A stretch of 64,000 nt of DNA from positions 434,001-498,000 of the forward strand of contig JBKBQA010000001.1 of NCBI GenBank assembly GCA_046292765.1. The letters run 5' to 3'. A model generated the notes under the pieces. That model was not told where the DNA came from. It did not search any database and saw nothing but the letters and a program-made list of their open reading frames with translations. This document shows, in pieces, positions 7,691 through 17,299 of this stretch (its first letter is position 1; the number at the start of each line of letters is the position of its first letter). This stretch comes from PGZG01 sp046292765. GTDB taxonomy: Bacteria; Pseudomonadota; Gammaproteobacteria; Pseudomonadales; Alcanivoracaceae. Position numbers and translations under genes: made by a program.

Positions 7691-9892
7691 TCAGAGCAGG
7701 TCGATGGGGTCGACGTCCAGGTGCCAGCGGCAGCGGCGGCTGAGGGGGTGGCTGTCGAGACGGTGCAGCAGGGTATCGATGGCGCGGTGCAGTGGCGGAC
7801 GATCCGGGCCGAGCAGCAGCAGCTGGCTGCGGAACCGGCCCTGTCGCCGCTCGATCGGCGCCGGGATCGGTCCGAGCAACTGCACTCCCGCAGGCAGGCC
7901 GTCGAGTTGGCCGATGTCGCCGAGCAGGGTCATGCCGTCTTCCGCCTTGGCTGCTTCAGCCCGGATCAGGGCCAGATGGCCAAACGGCGGCAGGCCAGTG
8001 TCACGGCGATCTTTCAATAGCGCGTCGGCCAGCCGGTTGTAGTCCCCGGCCAGCAGGATGTGCAGCAGCGGATGGTCCGGGTGCCGGCTCTGGATCAGTA
8101 CCCGACCGGCGTGCTGCTCCCGGCCGGTGCGTCCGGCCACTTGCAGGATCAGCTGGCCGGCATGCTCCGGACCGCGAAAGTCGGAGCTGAGAAAGCCGCC
8201 GTCGGCGTCGAGGATCACTGCCAGGGTGAGGTTGGGAAAGTGGTGTCCCTTGGCCAGCATCTGGGTGCCCACCAGAATGGCCGGTGCGCCGCTGTGGGCT
8301 TTTTTCAGTGCCGCGTCGAGGCTGCCCTTGCGGCGGGTGCTGTCGCGATCGACCCGGATGATGGTCTGGCCGGGGAAGCGGGCCTCCAGCAATTCTTCCA
8401 GTTTCTCGGTGCCGGTGCCGGCATCGCCGAGGTTGCTGGAGCCGCAGCCGGGGCAGTGGCGGGGGATGCGCTGCTGGGCGCCACAGTGATGGCAGATCAG
8501 GCGGCCGTCACGTTTGTGCCAGGTCATGTGGACGCTGCAGTGGCGGCATTCCGCTTCCCAGCCGCAGTCATGGCAATGGATCAGCGGCGAGTAACCGCGC
8601 CGGTTGATAAAGATCAGCGCCTGCTGCTTGAGCTTCAGGGTGTCTTCAATGGCCCGCAGGCTGGCCGGGCTGAGCGGTTCGCGGCCCGTCAGGTTGCGGC
8701 AATCTTCCAGTAGCAGCGTCGGCGGGGCCGCATTGCCGGCCCGGTGCTGCAGTTTCAGGTGGCGGTAGCGCCCGGCGCGGGCCAGCTGCAGGGTTTCCAG
8801 CGCCGGTGTGGCACTGCCAAGCACCACTGGCACATCCAGCAGACGGGCCCGCCACACGGCCAGATCGCGGGCGGAGTAACGCAAGCCGTCTTGCTGTTTC
8901 AGGGAGCCATCGTGGGCTTCGTCTACGATGATCAGTCCCGGCCTGGCCAGTGGCGTAAAGATGGCGGAGCGAGTGCCGAGAATAATGCCGGCTTCGCCGC
9001 GCCGGGCGCGCAACCAGCCGTGCAGACGCTCGCGGTCGGTCAGGCCGGAGTGCAGGCTGATCACCGGCACGTTGAAGCGCCTTTCGAAGCGCCGCACTGT
9101 TTGCGGGGTGAGGCCGATCTCTGGCACCAGCACCAGCACCTGCTTGCCGGCCTTGAGTACCGGTTCCATGGCTTGCAGGTAGACCTCGGTCTTGCCGCTA
9201 CCGGTGATGCCGTCGAGCAGAAACGGGGTGAAGCCGCTGCTGGCCTGAATGGCCTTGATGGCGGCCTGCTGTTCGGTGCCCGGCGTGGGCGGAACCTCGG
9301 CCATCAGGCTGCGCGGCGCCGGGGTGGCCGCCGCCACCTCCCGCAACACCACCCAGCCCTTCTTTTCCAATGCCATTAATGCGCTGCGCTGGATATCGAG
9401 CCCGGCCAGCATGTCGGCCGGCAAACCGGCGGGGTGTTGCTGCAGCAATTCCAGCGCCTGTTGCTGGCGCGGTGCCCGCGCCAGCGCGGCGAGTTCGGCA
9501 AACCGCCCCTGGGCGGTCATCTGCCACTCCAGTCTTCCCGGCAGCAAGGCCTCACTGCCCTGACGAAGCAGCACCGGCATCACGGTGGCGACCACATCGC
9601 CGATGGGATGGTGATAGTAGGCGGCGGCATGGTCACACAGCGCCAGCAGGTCCTCGTCGAGCAGCGGCGTGTCGTCGATGACCCGCCTGACGGCCTTCAG
9701 CTTGCCGGATTCGACCGCGCTCTGTTCGTGCCCCCAGACCACCCCGACCAGCGTGCGATTGCCAAACGGCACCTCGCAGCGGCAGCCCGGTGCCGGCAGG
9801 GCGCTGCCCTTCGGCGGCAGGTAGTCGAACAGCTGGCGCAGTGGTGCCGGGACGGCAACCTTCAGAACCAGACCAGAACGGGCAGGGGGCAT
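7691..9892 (-). CDS. priA: Primosomal protein N' (replication restart helicase PriA)
   Basis: PriA recognises abandoned replication forks and reloads the replisome. The protein is 733 residues with the ATG at 9892; the longer open frame upstream is not family-like. Visible are the N-terminal 3'-end-binding domain (FDYLPP, VPFGNRTLVGVVWG), Walker A GITGSGKT (228-235), a DEAH-type box DEAHD (324-328) and eight zinc-binding cysteines (440, 443, 449, 452, 467, 470, 480, 483). The gene is divergent from rpmE, as in Pseudomonas. Confidence 0.97.
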   Translation of the reverse strand: MPPARSGLVLKVAVPAPLRQLFDYLPPKGSALPAPGCRCEVPFGNRTLVGVVWGHEQSAVESGKLKAVRRVIDDTPLLDEDLLALCDHAAAYYHHPIGDVVATVMPVLLRQGSEALLPGRLEWQMTAQGRFAELAALARAPRQQQALELLQQHPAGLPADMLAGLDIQRSALMALEKKGWVVLREVAAATPAPRSLMAEVPPTPGTEQQAAIKAIQASSGFTPFLLDGITGSGKTEVYLQAMEPVLKAGKQVLVLVPEIGLTPQTVRRFERRFNVPVISLHSGLTDRERLHGWLRARRGEAGIILGTRSAIFTPLARPGLIIVDEAHDGSLKQQDGLRYSARDLAVWRARLLDVPVVLGSATPALETLQLARAGRYRHLKLQHRAGNAAPPTLLLEDCRNLTGREPLSPASLRAIEDTLKLKQQALIFINRRGYSPLIHCHDCGWEAECRHCSVHMTWHKRDGRLICHHCGAQQRIPRHCPGCGSSNLGDAGTGTEKLEELLEARFPGQTIIRVDRDSTRRKGSLDAALKKAHSGAPAILVGTQMLAKGHHFPNLTLAVILDADGGFLSSDFRGPEHAGQLILQVAGRTGREQHAGRVLIQSRHPDHPLLHILLAGDYNRLADALLKDRRDTGLPPFGHLALIRAEAAKAEDGMTLLGDIGQLDGLPAGVQLLGPIPAPIERRQGRFRSQLLLLGPDRPPLHRAIDTLLHRLDSHPLSRRCRWHLDVDPIDLL

Positions 9893-9938
9893 GCGGACTC
9901 TCAGGCATGGGCAAAGGGGGGATTGTGGCCTGCCCCGC

Positions 9939-9966
9939 TTGCGTCGCCAAGACAAGCTGGTATGAT
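9939..9966 (+). promoter_or_regulatory. Candidate sigma-70 promoter of rpmE
   Basis: TTGCGT (9939-9944), 16 bp, TATGAT (9961-9966), in the gap between divergent priA and rpmE. A CCCGA/TCGGG hairpin in the following leader could be a regulatory element for L31, but that is speculative. Confidence 0.55.
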
Positions 9967-10047
9967 TCGCGCTCAATTTTGCCCGGCGCAAGCCACCAGT
10001 GTGGTGCCCGACCATGGTTCGGGTAGCGACACGTCAGGAGTAGTGAG

Positions 10048-10269
10048 ATGAAAGCTGATATCCATCCGGTTTACAAAGACATCACCGTCACCTGCTCATG
10101 CGGTAACGTGATCAAGACCCGTTCTACCCGTACCGAGGACTTTCTCATCGACGTTTGCTCTGCCTGCCACCCGTTCTATACCGGCAGCCAGAAACAGACC
10201 GACACCGGTGGTCAGATCGACAAGTTCAAGCAGCGTTTCGGCGCTATCGGGTCCCGCAAGAAAGCCTGA
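10048..10269 (+). CDS. rpmE: 50S ribosomal protein L31, zinc-binding type
   Basis: A 73-residue L31 of the large ribosomal subunit. Cys16, Cys18, Cys37 and Cys40 are the zinc ligands of the C+ type, distinguishing it from the zinc-independent paralogue YkgM. It begins MKADIHPVYKDI, and AGGAG lies upstream of the ATG. It is monocistronic, closed by a strong terminator. Confidence 0.98.
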   Translation: MKADIHPVYKDITVTCSCGNVIKTRSTRTEDFLIDVCSACHPFYTGSQKQTDTGGQIDKFKQRFGAIGSRKKA

Positions 10270-10297
10270 TCCGTTCCGGTCTGGTGAGTTTTTTGCG

Positions 10298-10320
10298 AAA
10301 AGCACCCGCAGGGTGCTTTT
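10298..10320 (+). terminator. Intrinsic terminator of rpmE
   Basis: AAAAGCACCC, GCA loop, GGGTGCTTTT followed by T: a 10-bp stem with a T-rich tail, about 30 bp after the rpmE stop. Confidence 0.92.
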
Positions 10321-10429
10321 TGCGTTTCATCGACAGCGATAAACGGTTTGTATAGCGACATCATCCCCGGCACGGCGCCGGGCGGCCGGCGCCATCGGGC
10401 TCCGGTCGGGCAGCAGAGAGAGTCGAGTC

Positions 10430-11707
10430 ATGTCTGACGATTTCAAACAGGCAGCACTGGAATACCACGCCCGTCCCCGTCCCGGGAAAATCAGCGTGGA
10501 AGTGACCAAGCCGGCCGCCACCATGCGCGACCTGACCCTGGCGTACAGCCCGGGTGTCGCCGAGCCGGTGCGCGAAATCGCCCGCGAGCCGGAGCTGGCC
10601 TATCGCTATACCTCGAAGGGCAATCTGGTGGCGGTGATCAGTGACGGCACTGCCATTCTTGGCCTGGGTGATCTTGGCGCGCTGGCGTCGAAGCCGGTGA
10701 TGGAAGGCAAGGGTATCCTGTTCAAACTGTTCGCCGGTATCGACGTGTTCGACATCGAGCTGGAGGCAGAGTCGCCCCAGGCATTTATCGATACCGTGGT
10801 GCGCATTCACAAGACCTTTGGCGGCATCAATCTTGAAGATATCAAGGCACCGGAGTGCTTCGAGATCGAGCGCACGCTGAAAGAGCTGTGCGATATTCCA
10901 GTATTCCATGACGACCAGCACGGCACCGCCATCGTGGTGGCTGCAGGTCTCGTCAACGCCCTTAAAATCCAGCAGAAAAAGATCGAAGACATTCATGTGG
11001 TCTGTGTGGGTGCCGGCGCCGCCGGTGTCGCCTCGATCAAGCTGCTGATCGAGATGGGCGCGCGCAAGGAAAATATCCTGGTGCTGGATCGCAAGGGCGT
11101 GATTCATTCCCGCCGCAACGACCTGAGCCAGTTCAAGGCCGCGTTTGCCAATGACACCCACAAGCGGACGCTCGATGATGCTATCGACAATGCCGATGTC
11201 TTTATTGGTGTGTCCGGCCCGGACATGCTGACGCAGGACATGGTGCGCAAGATGGCGCCGAAGCCGATTATCTTCGCACTCGCCAACCCGGATCCGGAAA
11301 TCCGCCCGGAGCTGGCGCGTGAGGTGCGCCCGGATGCGATTATTGCCACCGGTCGTTCCGATTATCCCAATCAGGTCAACAATGTCCTCGGCTTCCCGTA
11401 TATCTTCCGCGGCGCGCTGGATGTGCGCGCCAAGGCAATTAACGAGGAAATGAAGATTGCAGCGGTGCGCGCAATCGCGGCTCTGGTACACGAGCCGGTG
11501 CCGCAGTTGGTGCTGGATGCTTATGGTGGTCAGGCCCTGTCCTTCGGTGCCGATTACATCATTCCGAAGCCGAACGATCCGCGCCTGCTGGGCATTGTTT
11601 CAGCGGCGGTGGCACGAGCGGCGGTTGACAGCGGTGTGGCGCGCAAGGGATACCCGGCGCACTATCCGCTCAAGACGGTGAAGGATGTGTTCCCGGAATT
11701 GCCCTGA
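10430..11707 (+). CDS. maeB: NADP-type malic enzyme, short form
   Basis: Oxidative decarboxylation of malate to pyruvate, supplying NADPH. The 425-residue protein carries the malic N-domain (AYSPGVAEPV, DLGALASKPVMEGK) and the NAD-binding C-domain (VCVGAGAAGVASIKLL, ALANPDPEI, ATGRSDYPNQVNN). It lacks the C-terminal phosphotransacetylase-like domain of the long MaeB of E. coli and so resembles the short Pseudomonas enzyme. NADP preference is assumed from the family. It sits between rpmE and the convergent mrcA. Confidence 0.93.
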   Translation: MSDDFKQAALEYHARPRPGKISVEVTKPAATMRDLTLAYSPGVAEPVREIAREPELAYRYTSKGNLVAVISDGTAILGLGDLGALASKPVMEGKGILFKLFAGIDVFDIELEAESPQAFIDTVVRIHKTFGGINLEDIKAPECFEIERTLKELCDIPVFHDDQHGTAIVVAAGLVNALKIQQKKIEDIHVVCVGAGAAGVASIKLLIEMGARKENILVLDRKGVIHSRRNDLSQFKAAFANDTHKRTLDDAIDNADVFIGVSGPDMLTQDMVRKMAPKPIIFALANPDPEIRPELAREVRPDAIIATGRSDYPNQVNNVLGFPYIFRGALDVRAKAINEEMKIAAVRAIAALVHEPVPQLVLDAYGGQALSFGADYIIPKPNDPRLLGIVSAAVARAAVDSGVARKGYPAHYPLKTVKDVFPELP

Positions 11708-11726
11708 TTCTGGTGAAGTGCCTGCG

Positions 11727-11759
11727 CAATAAAAAGGCCGGTAACCGGCCTTTTTATTG
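11727..11759. terminator. Bidirectional terminator between maeB and mrcA
   Basis: A 33-bp near-perfect palindrome with 16-bp arms: CAATAAAAAGGCCGGT and its reverse complement around one central base. It has T5 tails on both strands, and it serves the two convergent genes. Confidence 0.95.
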
Positions 11760-11771
11760 CTTGTCGAGTGG

Positions 11772-14243
11772 TCAGAACAGGTGCTCTGGTTCGTCGATGC
11801 TTCGATGCTGCTCGTTGTGGCCATCGCTATCCGCATCCGGCACCGTGCCTTCAAGGAAATACTCGAACATGGCATCGGCATCACCGGGACGGGCCAGCTT
11901 GCCCGTTTGGCTATTGATGCGCGCCGTAACGATCCCCGGGGGCTGTGGCAGTTGCTGGTCCGGTTCGCCGGCGAGCGCAGCGCCCATGTAATTCATCCAG
12001 ATCGGCAGCGCAGCGCGGCCACCATACTCACCCCGGCCCAGTGATGCGGGTTCGTCAAAGCCGACCCATACTGTCGTTACCAGCGCCGGGGAATAGCCGG
12101 CAAACCAGGCGTCAAACTGCTCGTTGGTCGTGCCGGTTTTGCCGGCGAGGTCGCGGCGGCCGAGCCGGCTCGCCTGATGGGCGGTGCCACGCCGGACAAC
12201 GTCTTTCATCATCGAATCCATCAGCCAGATGTAGCGCGCATCGATGGCGCGCGGCACCTGGGTAACGCGCTTGTCGGCGGAGTCTGCGCTTTCGGCTTCG
12301 GCTTCGGCTTCCTCAATTTCGCATTCCTTCTCGCACAGCAATACCGACGGTGCGCGCCAGCGAGTTTCGCCTTCATTGCTGTCGATACGCTCGATAAACC
12401 ATGGCTGCACCCTGTAGCCGCCATTGGCAAATACGGCATAGCCTGCAGCCATTTCCATCGGCGTCATGTTGGCGCTGCCAAGTGCGATCGACAGATCGCG
12501 CTGGAAGCGCTGCACGGGCAGGCCGAATTCCCGCAGTGTCGTCATGGTGTGACCGATGCCCACTTGTTGCAGCAGGCGGATGGAGACCAGGTTGAGCGAG
12601 CGATAAAGGGCTTCGCGCAGGCGAGTGGGGCCGAAGAAGCGCGTGCCGGCGCCGGTGGGGCGCCAGGCTGTCTCGAGGGCGGAATCCTCGAACACAATCG
12701 GAGCGTCATTGATCAGGGTGGCGGGCGTGACGCCCCGGGCGAGGCTGGCGGTATAAATGAAGGGCTTAAAGGCCGAACCGGCCTGCCGCTGCCCCTGGAT
12801 CACCCGATTGAAGTTCGACTGGGCGAAGCTGTAGCCCCCGGTCAGCGCCTCAACGGCGCCGGTCTCCGGGTTCAGCGATACCAGTGCCGACTGGGCAGCT
12901 GGAATCTGGGCCAGTCGCCAGCTGACCTGCTCCTCGGTCGTCACCCGGCGCAGTCGGACCACATCGCCGGGCTTGAGAAGCTCCCCGGCCCGGGTTGGCT
13001 CGGCGCCGACGGTGTCGGCATCAATATAGCGTCTGGCCCAACTCATGGCCGGCCAATCCAGTGTCACCCGGGTGCCGTTTGCCAGCAGCAGGTTGGCGTC
13101 TTGCTGGCCCACCGTCACCACCAGTGCCGCCTCCAGCTCGCCAATGCGACCGTAGGGGCGCAGCAGGGCAGTCCAGCGGGCCAGCGGTGTTAGTGATTCC
13201 TCACTTACTTCTGCATCCATGGCGGGCAGGGGATCGAGATCATCGAGCTCGATCCTCGCCTCGGCGCCGCGCCAGCCATGCCGCTCGTCGTAGTCATGCA
13301 GGCCCTGACGCAGGGCGCGCACCGCAGCTAGCTGACGCTGGCTGTTGAGGGTGGTGTAAACCCGCAGCCCCGATGTGTAGGCGGCTTCCGCACCGTAGCG
13401 GTCGACCATGTCGCGACGCACCATTTCGGCCACATAGGCCGCTTCCAGTTCGGGCGCCGGGCCGTGATAGCGCACCTCCACCGGGGTGTCCCGGGCCGCC
13501 TCGAACTCGTCGCGAGTGATGGCGCCGATGCGGTGCATTCGTCGAAGGATCCAGTTACGTCGCGCCAGCGCCCGCTCCGGATTGGTGATCGGGTTGTAGG
13601 CTGACGGGGCCTTGGGCAGGCCTGCAATCATTGCCCACTGGGGCAGGTCCAGATCGCGGATGGACTTGCCGTAGTACACCTGGGCGGCGGCCTCCGCCCC
13701 GTAAGAGCGGTGGCCGAGGAAAATCTTGTTCATATATAGCTCGAAGATCTGCTCCTTGCTGAGCACATTTTCGATCTCCAGGGCGAGAACTATCTCATTG
13801 AATTTTCTTAGGAAAGTCTGGTCTCGATCGAGAAAGAAGTTACGCGCCACCTGCATCGTGATAGTTGAGCCGCCGGAGCGGATCTCGCGATAGCGGACCA
13901 GCTCTGCGGTGGCCCGGGCCAGCCCGCGCAGATCGACACCGCCGTGACGGAAAAAGCGCTCATCCTCGGCCGCTAGAACCGCCTCGACAAACTTCGGCGG
14001 CAGCTGGTCGAAGCTCAGCGGGGTGCGGCGTTTGTCACCAAACTCCCCGATCAGCAGGCCGTCAGAGGAGTAGACCCGCAGCGGGATCTGGAAAGAAATG
14101 TCGCTGAGTTGCCCGGCGGGCGGGAGCTGTGGGGCCAGATAAAGGTAGGCTGCATTAAGCACCATAATGATGCCGCAGACGGCAAGCGTCAGGGCCAGCA
14201 GGAGCCACCGCCACCAGGGTCTTCGTAACTGCATGATTTTCAA
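11772..14243 (-). CDS. mrcA: Penicillin-binding protein 1A
   Basis: Bifunctional peptidoglycan glycosyltransferase/transpeptidase of about 823 residues. A cytoplasmic start and one membrane helix (about 13-35) precede the GT51 domain (EDERFFRHGGVD, 93-104) and the transpeptidase domain with SxxK (S490-K493), SLN (549-551) and KTGTT (702-706). An acidic Glu/Ala-rich stretch (about 637-656) interrupts the transpeptidase domain. The frame opens at TTG 14243, which has AGGA 6 nt upstream; ATG 14234, giving 820 residues, is the alternative. It is divergent from pilM, as in Pseudomonas. Confidence 0.96.
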   Translation of the reverse strand: MKIMQLRRPWWRWLLLALTLAVCGIIMVLNAAYLYLAPQLPPAGQLSDISFQIPLRVYSSDGLLIGEFGDKRRTPLSFDQLPPKFVEAVLAAEDERFFRHGGVDLRGLARATAELVRYREIRSGGSTITMQVARNFFLDRDQTFLRKFNEIVLALEIENVLSKEQIFELYMNKIFLGHRSYGAEAAAQVYYGKSIRDLDLPQWAMIAGLPKAPSAYNPITNPERALARRNWILRRMHRIGAITRDEFEAARDTPVEVRYHGPAPELEAAYVAEMVRRDMVDRYGAEAAYTSGLRVYTTLNSQRQLAAVRALRQGLHDYDERHGWRGAEARIELDDLDPLPAMDAEVSEESLTPLARWTALLRPYGRIGELEAALVVTVGQQDANLLLANGTRVTLDWPAMSWARRYIDADTVGAEPTRAGELLKPGDVVRLRRVTTEEQVSWRLAQIPAAQSALVSLNPETGAVEALTGGYSFAQSNFNRVIQGQRQAGSAFKPFIYTASLARGVTPATLINDAPIVFEDSALETAWRPTGAGTRFFGPTRLREALYRSLNLVSIRLLQQVGIGHTMTTLREFGLPVQRFQRDLSIALGSANMTPMEMAAGYAVFANGGYRVQPWFIERIDSNEGETRWRAPSVLLCEKECEIEEAEAEAESADSADKRVTQVPRAIDARYIWLMDSMMKDVVRRGTAHQASRLGRRDLAGKTGTTNEQFDAWFAGYSPALVTTVWVGFDEPASLGRGEYGGRAALPIWMNYMGAALAGEPDQQLPQPPGIVTARINSQTGKLARPGDADAMFEYFLEGTVPDADSDGHNEQHRSIDEPEHLF

Positions 14244-14298
14244 ACCCGAATCCTATCCTATGGGAGGGCGGCGGTGGCGCCACCCGTGAACCCCGTCA

Positions 14299-14304
14299 TT
14301 ATAC
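14299..14304 (-). promoter_or_regulatory. Candidate -10 element for mrcA
   Basis: A perfect TATAAT on the minus strand inside a small CCCCGT/ACGGGG hairpin about 55 bp before mrcA. No convincing -35 lies at 17 bp. Confidence 0.35.
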
Positions 14305-14317
14305 GGGGCAAAGCAAG

Positions 14318-14346
14318 TTGTGATCTAACATCCTTTCTGTTATTAG
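14318..14346 (+). promoter_or_regulatory. Candidate promoter of pilMNOPQ
   Basis: TTGTGA (14318-14323), 17 bp, TATTAG (14341-14346) in the A+T-rich divergent gap before pilM. No sigma-54 GG-GC motif was seen there. Confidence 0.45.
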
Positions 14347-14435
14347 TAATTCCTAAAGTGATTAGACATGAATATCCTGTAAGTGTATATTTCTTCGATA
14401 AAAATAGTCCGATAACAACCAGATAGGACAACAAC

Positions 14436-15500
14436 GTGCTGGCCTTGTTCAGAAAAAAGTCCCAGATCTATCTGGGAATCGACATCAGCTCCACTGCGGT
14501 CAAGCTGCTGGAGCTGTCAAAGTCCGGGGGGCGCTATCGGGTCGAGAGCTACGGCGTCGAGCCGTTGCCGGCCAACGCCGTGCAGGAAAAAAACATTGTC
14601 GACGTTGAGGGGGTGGGTGATGCCATCGCCCGGCTCATCAGTCGCACGCGTCCGGGGGTGAAAACCGCCGCAGTCGCAGTGGCGGGGTCTGCGGTCATCA
14701 CCAAGACGATCGAGATGGACGCCAATTACAGCGAAGACGAAATCGAGAATCAGCTGAAGATCGAGGCTGATCAGTACATCCCCTTCCCGCTCGATGAAGT
14801 CCGTATGGATTTCGAGGTGATGGGCCCTTCCGACAGCAGTCCTGACAAGGTCGATGTGCTGCTCGCCGCCTCGCGGACGGAAAACGTCGAGATGCGCGAA
14901 GATGCGCTTGAAATCGGCGGTCTTCAGGCCAAAGTTGTCGATGTGGAGGCCTACGCGATGGAGCGGGCCTTCCAGCTGGTGTTGCCGCAACTTCCGAACT
15001 CGGCCGAGCTGGAAACAGTCGCCCTGTTTGATGTCGGCGCCACCATGACAACGCTGAACGTGTTCCATCAGGGCCGTACCGTGTATACCCGTGAGCAGTT
15101 GTTTGGTGGCAAGCAGCTGACCGAGGAGATCCAGCGGCGTTACGGTATCTCCATGGAAGAGGCTGGACTGGCCAAGAAAACTGGCGAGCTGCCCGATGAT
15201 TACGAGAGCGAGGTGCTGCAGCCGTTCAAGGATGCCATCGTTCAGCAGGTCAACCGCTCGCTGCAATTCTTTTATGGTTCCACCCAGTTCAACGAAGTGG
15301 ACTACATCCTGCTGGCTGGTGGTTCGGCGTCGATCGCTGGCCTGCCCGAGCTGATTCAGGACAAGGTGGGCGCAGCTTGCTCGGTGGCCAATCCGTTCAC
15401 GGATATGACGCTGGCCAACAAGGTCAGTGCCGGCGCCATTGCCAATGATGCTCCGGCGATGATGATCGCCTGTGGCCTTGCGCTGAGGAGCTTCGAATAA
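14436..15500 (+). CDS. pilM: Type IV pilus inner-membrane platform protein PilM
   Basis: A cytoplasmic actin-like ATPase that binds the PilN N-terminus and links the pilus motor to the PilNOP alignment complex. It has 354 residues, with the FtsA/actin-fold signature YLGIDISSTAVKLLEL near the N-terminus and LLAGGSASIAGLPELI near the C-terminus. It starts at GTG 14436 with AGGA 7 nt upstream. It is the first gene of pilMNOPQ; its stop overlaps the pilN start (TAATG). Confidence 0.96.
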   Translation: MLALFRKKSQIYLGIDISSTAVKLLELSKSGGRYRVESYGVEPLPANAVQEKNIVDVEGVGDAIARLISRTRPGVKTAAVAVAGSAVITKTIEMDANYSEDEIENQLKIEADQYIPFPLDEVRMDFEVMGPSDSSPDKVDVLLAASRTENVEMREDALEIGGLQAKVVDVEAYAMERAFQLVLPQLPNSAELETVALFDVGATMTTLNVFHQGRTVYTREQLFGGKQLTEEIQRRYGISMEEAGLAKKTGELPDDYESEVLQPFKDAIVQQVNRSLQFFYGSTQFNEVDYILLAGGSASIAGLPELIQDKVGAACSVANPFTDMTLANKVSAGAIANDAPAMMIACGLALRSFE

Positions 15501-16072
15501 TGACGAATATTAACCTCCTCCCGTGGCGTGAAGCGCGGCGCAAGCAGCAGCAGCAGGACTTCGTCATCATGCTGGCGGTTGCTGCGGCACTCGGCATTCT
15601 GGTGTTTTTCGGCTGGACCTCGGTGATCAGCAGCCAAGTTGAAAATCAGCAGAACAGGAACCGCTATATCGAGCGTGAGCTGACTCAGCTCGATCAGCAG
15701 ATTAAGGAAATCAGTGAGCTGGAGAAGCGTCGCGCGGAGCTGATTTCACGCATGAACGTGATTCAGGATCTGCAGAACAGCCGCCCCTTCATTGTCTACA
15801 TGTTTGATCAGCTGGTGAGAACCATGCCGGATGGCGTGTACTACACCAGCATCGAGCGCAAGGGCACCACTTTTACCATCTCCGGGGTCGCCGATTCCAA
15901 TAACCGGATCTCCGCGCTGATGCGTAACCTCAATGACTCGTCCTGGTTCAAGGACCCGGACCTGCGCACCGTGACCGCCGTGGCAGATGGCAGTCAGGCC
16001 AACCGTTTCGTGCTGGCGGTAAGTCAGGAAGTGCCCAGTGCCAATACTGACAAGAAGGAGGGCGCTCAATGA
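15500..16072 (+). CDS. pilN: Type IV pilus assembly protein PilN
   Basis: A 190-residue bitopic inner-membrane protein. The short cytoplasmic N-terminus INLLPWREARR is the conserved PilM-binding motif. A membrane helix (about 24-45), a periplasmic coiled coil and a ferredoxin-like domain pairing with PilO follow. Start and stop overlap with pilM (TAATG) and pilO (ATGA) show tight translational coupling. Confidence 0.95.
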   Translation: MTNINLLPWREARRKQQQQDFVIMLAVAAALGILVFFGWTSVISSQVENQQNRNRYIERELTQLDQQIKEISELEKRRAELISRMNVIQDLQNSRPFIVYMFDQLVRTMPDGVYYTSIERKGTTFTISGVADSNNRISALMRNLNDSSWFKDPDLRTVTAVADGSQANRFVLAVSQEVPSANTDKKEGAQ

Positions 16073-16737
16073 GCAAGGCAGAGCGCAAGGGGTTTGATCC
16101 TCAGGAGTTGATGGAGACCCTGCAGAACCTGGACTACGAAAATGTGGGTGGCTGGCCGCTGCCGATCAAGATCGGTTCTGCGGTGCTGGTTTTCGTGGGC
16201 GTTCTGGTGGCGGGCTACTTCTTTTCCATCGTCGAGAAACAAGCGACCCATGATCGCTACCTCCGTACTGAGGCCGATCTGATGCAGCAGTATGAACGCA
16301 AGGCGTTCACTGCCCAGAATCTCGAGCAGTACAAGAAGCAGATGGTCGACATGGAAGAAATGTTCGGCTCGCTGCTTAGTCAGCTGCCGAGAGACACCGA
16401 AGTGCCCGGGCTGCTGGAAGATATTACCCATACCGGCCTTGGAAGTGGTCTGGAAATCGAGAAAATCGAACTGGGTCGGGTGGTAGAACGAGAGTTTTAT
16501 GCCGAGTTGCCTATCCAGATGACAGTACGCGGTGACTTCCACGGTTTCGGTTCCTTTGTCAGTGGCGTTGCTGCGTTGCCGCGTATCGTGACGCTGGGGG
16601 ATTTCACCGTTAAACCGGTTGGGCAGAATACCCACCGACTGCTGGAAATGCAGATCAGTGCCAAGACCTATCGCTACGCTTCCACGCCGGCGAAAGCTGA
16701 GACTGCGCCGGCTCCGGCCAGAAGGGGGCGGAAATGA
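16069..16737 (+). CDS. pilO: Type IV pilus assembly protein PilO
   Basis: A 222-residue inner-membrane protein with one membrane helix (about 36-56), a periplasmic coiled coil and a PilO domain. It dimerises with PilN and contacts PilP, setting the periplasmic alignment complex. It overlaps pilN and pilP by ATGA at both ends. Confidence 0.94.
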   Translation: MSKAERKGFDPQELMETLQNLDYENVGGWPLPIKIGSAVLVFVGVLVAGYFFSIVEKQATHDRYLRTEADLMQQYERKAFTAQNLEQYKKQMVDMEEMFGSLLSQLPRDTEVPGLLEDITHTGLGSGLEIEKIELGRVVEREFYAELPIQMTVRGDFHGFGSFVSGVAALPRIVTLGDFTVKPVGQNTHRLLEMQISAKTYRYASTPAKAETAPAPARRGRK

Positions 16738-17279
16738 TCATGATGAAGACCTTCAGCATGGTTTTGCGCGGTTCGCTGGCGATGGTGGCGTTGGTCAGCC
16801 TGTCGGCGTGTGATGCCGGTGGTGACTTCTCCGATCTGCAGGCCAAGATGGCGGAAATCAAGGCGCGCCCCCGCGGCCGCATCGAGCCGCCGCCGGAGTT
16901 TGCGCCGATCGCCAGTGTTTCCTATTCCGTACACCAGATGCGCAGTCCGTTTATGCCGCCGGTGGATGATGGCTCCATGGATATTCCGCAGGGCCGCAAG
17001 GTTGAGCCGGACTTTACCCGTCCACGGGAGTATCTGGAGCGGTTTACCCTCGATTCCCTGCAGCTGGTGGGGTCCATTTCCCGGCCCGGAGCGCCGCTGG
17101 AAGTGCTGATCAAGGATCCCACCGGTACCGTGAATCGTGTTCGGGTTGGCAATCACATGGGCAAGAACTTTGGTCGTGTGATCGAAGTGACGGAAGCGTC
17201 GCTAGGCGTGCTGGAAATCGTACCTGACGGGCAGGATGGCTGGGTGGAGCGCTCCCGGTCGATCAGGCTGGTTGAATAA
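16734..17279 (+). CDS. pilP: Type IV pilus lipoprotein PilP
   Basis: A 181-residue inner-membrane lipoprotein. Its signal peptide ends in LSAC (Cys26 from ATG 16734); other in-frame ATGs at +2 and +3 codons are possible starts. The C-terminal beta domain (VGSISRPGAPLEVLIKD, VRVGNHMGKNFG) binds the N-domain of PilQ, linking PilNO to the secretin. Confidence 0.94.
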   Translation: MIMMKTFSMVLRGSLAMVALVSLSACDAGGDFSDLQAKMAEIKARPRGRIEPPPEFAPIASVSYSVHQMRSPFMPPVDDGSMDIPQGRKVEPDFTRPREYLERFTLDSLQLVGSISRPGAPLEVLIKDPTGTVNRVRVGNHMGKNFGRVIEVTEASLGVLEIVPDGQDGWVERSRSIRLVE

Positions 17280-17299
17280 ACAAAGCTGGGGATAACACC

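Noticed and set aside
14299..14323. A full sigma-70 promoter for mrcA
   Set aside because: The TATAAT is perfect but no hexamer near TTGACA lies at 16-18 bp, so only the -10 is listed.
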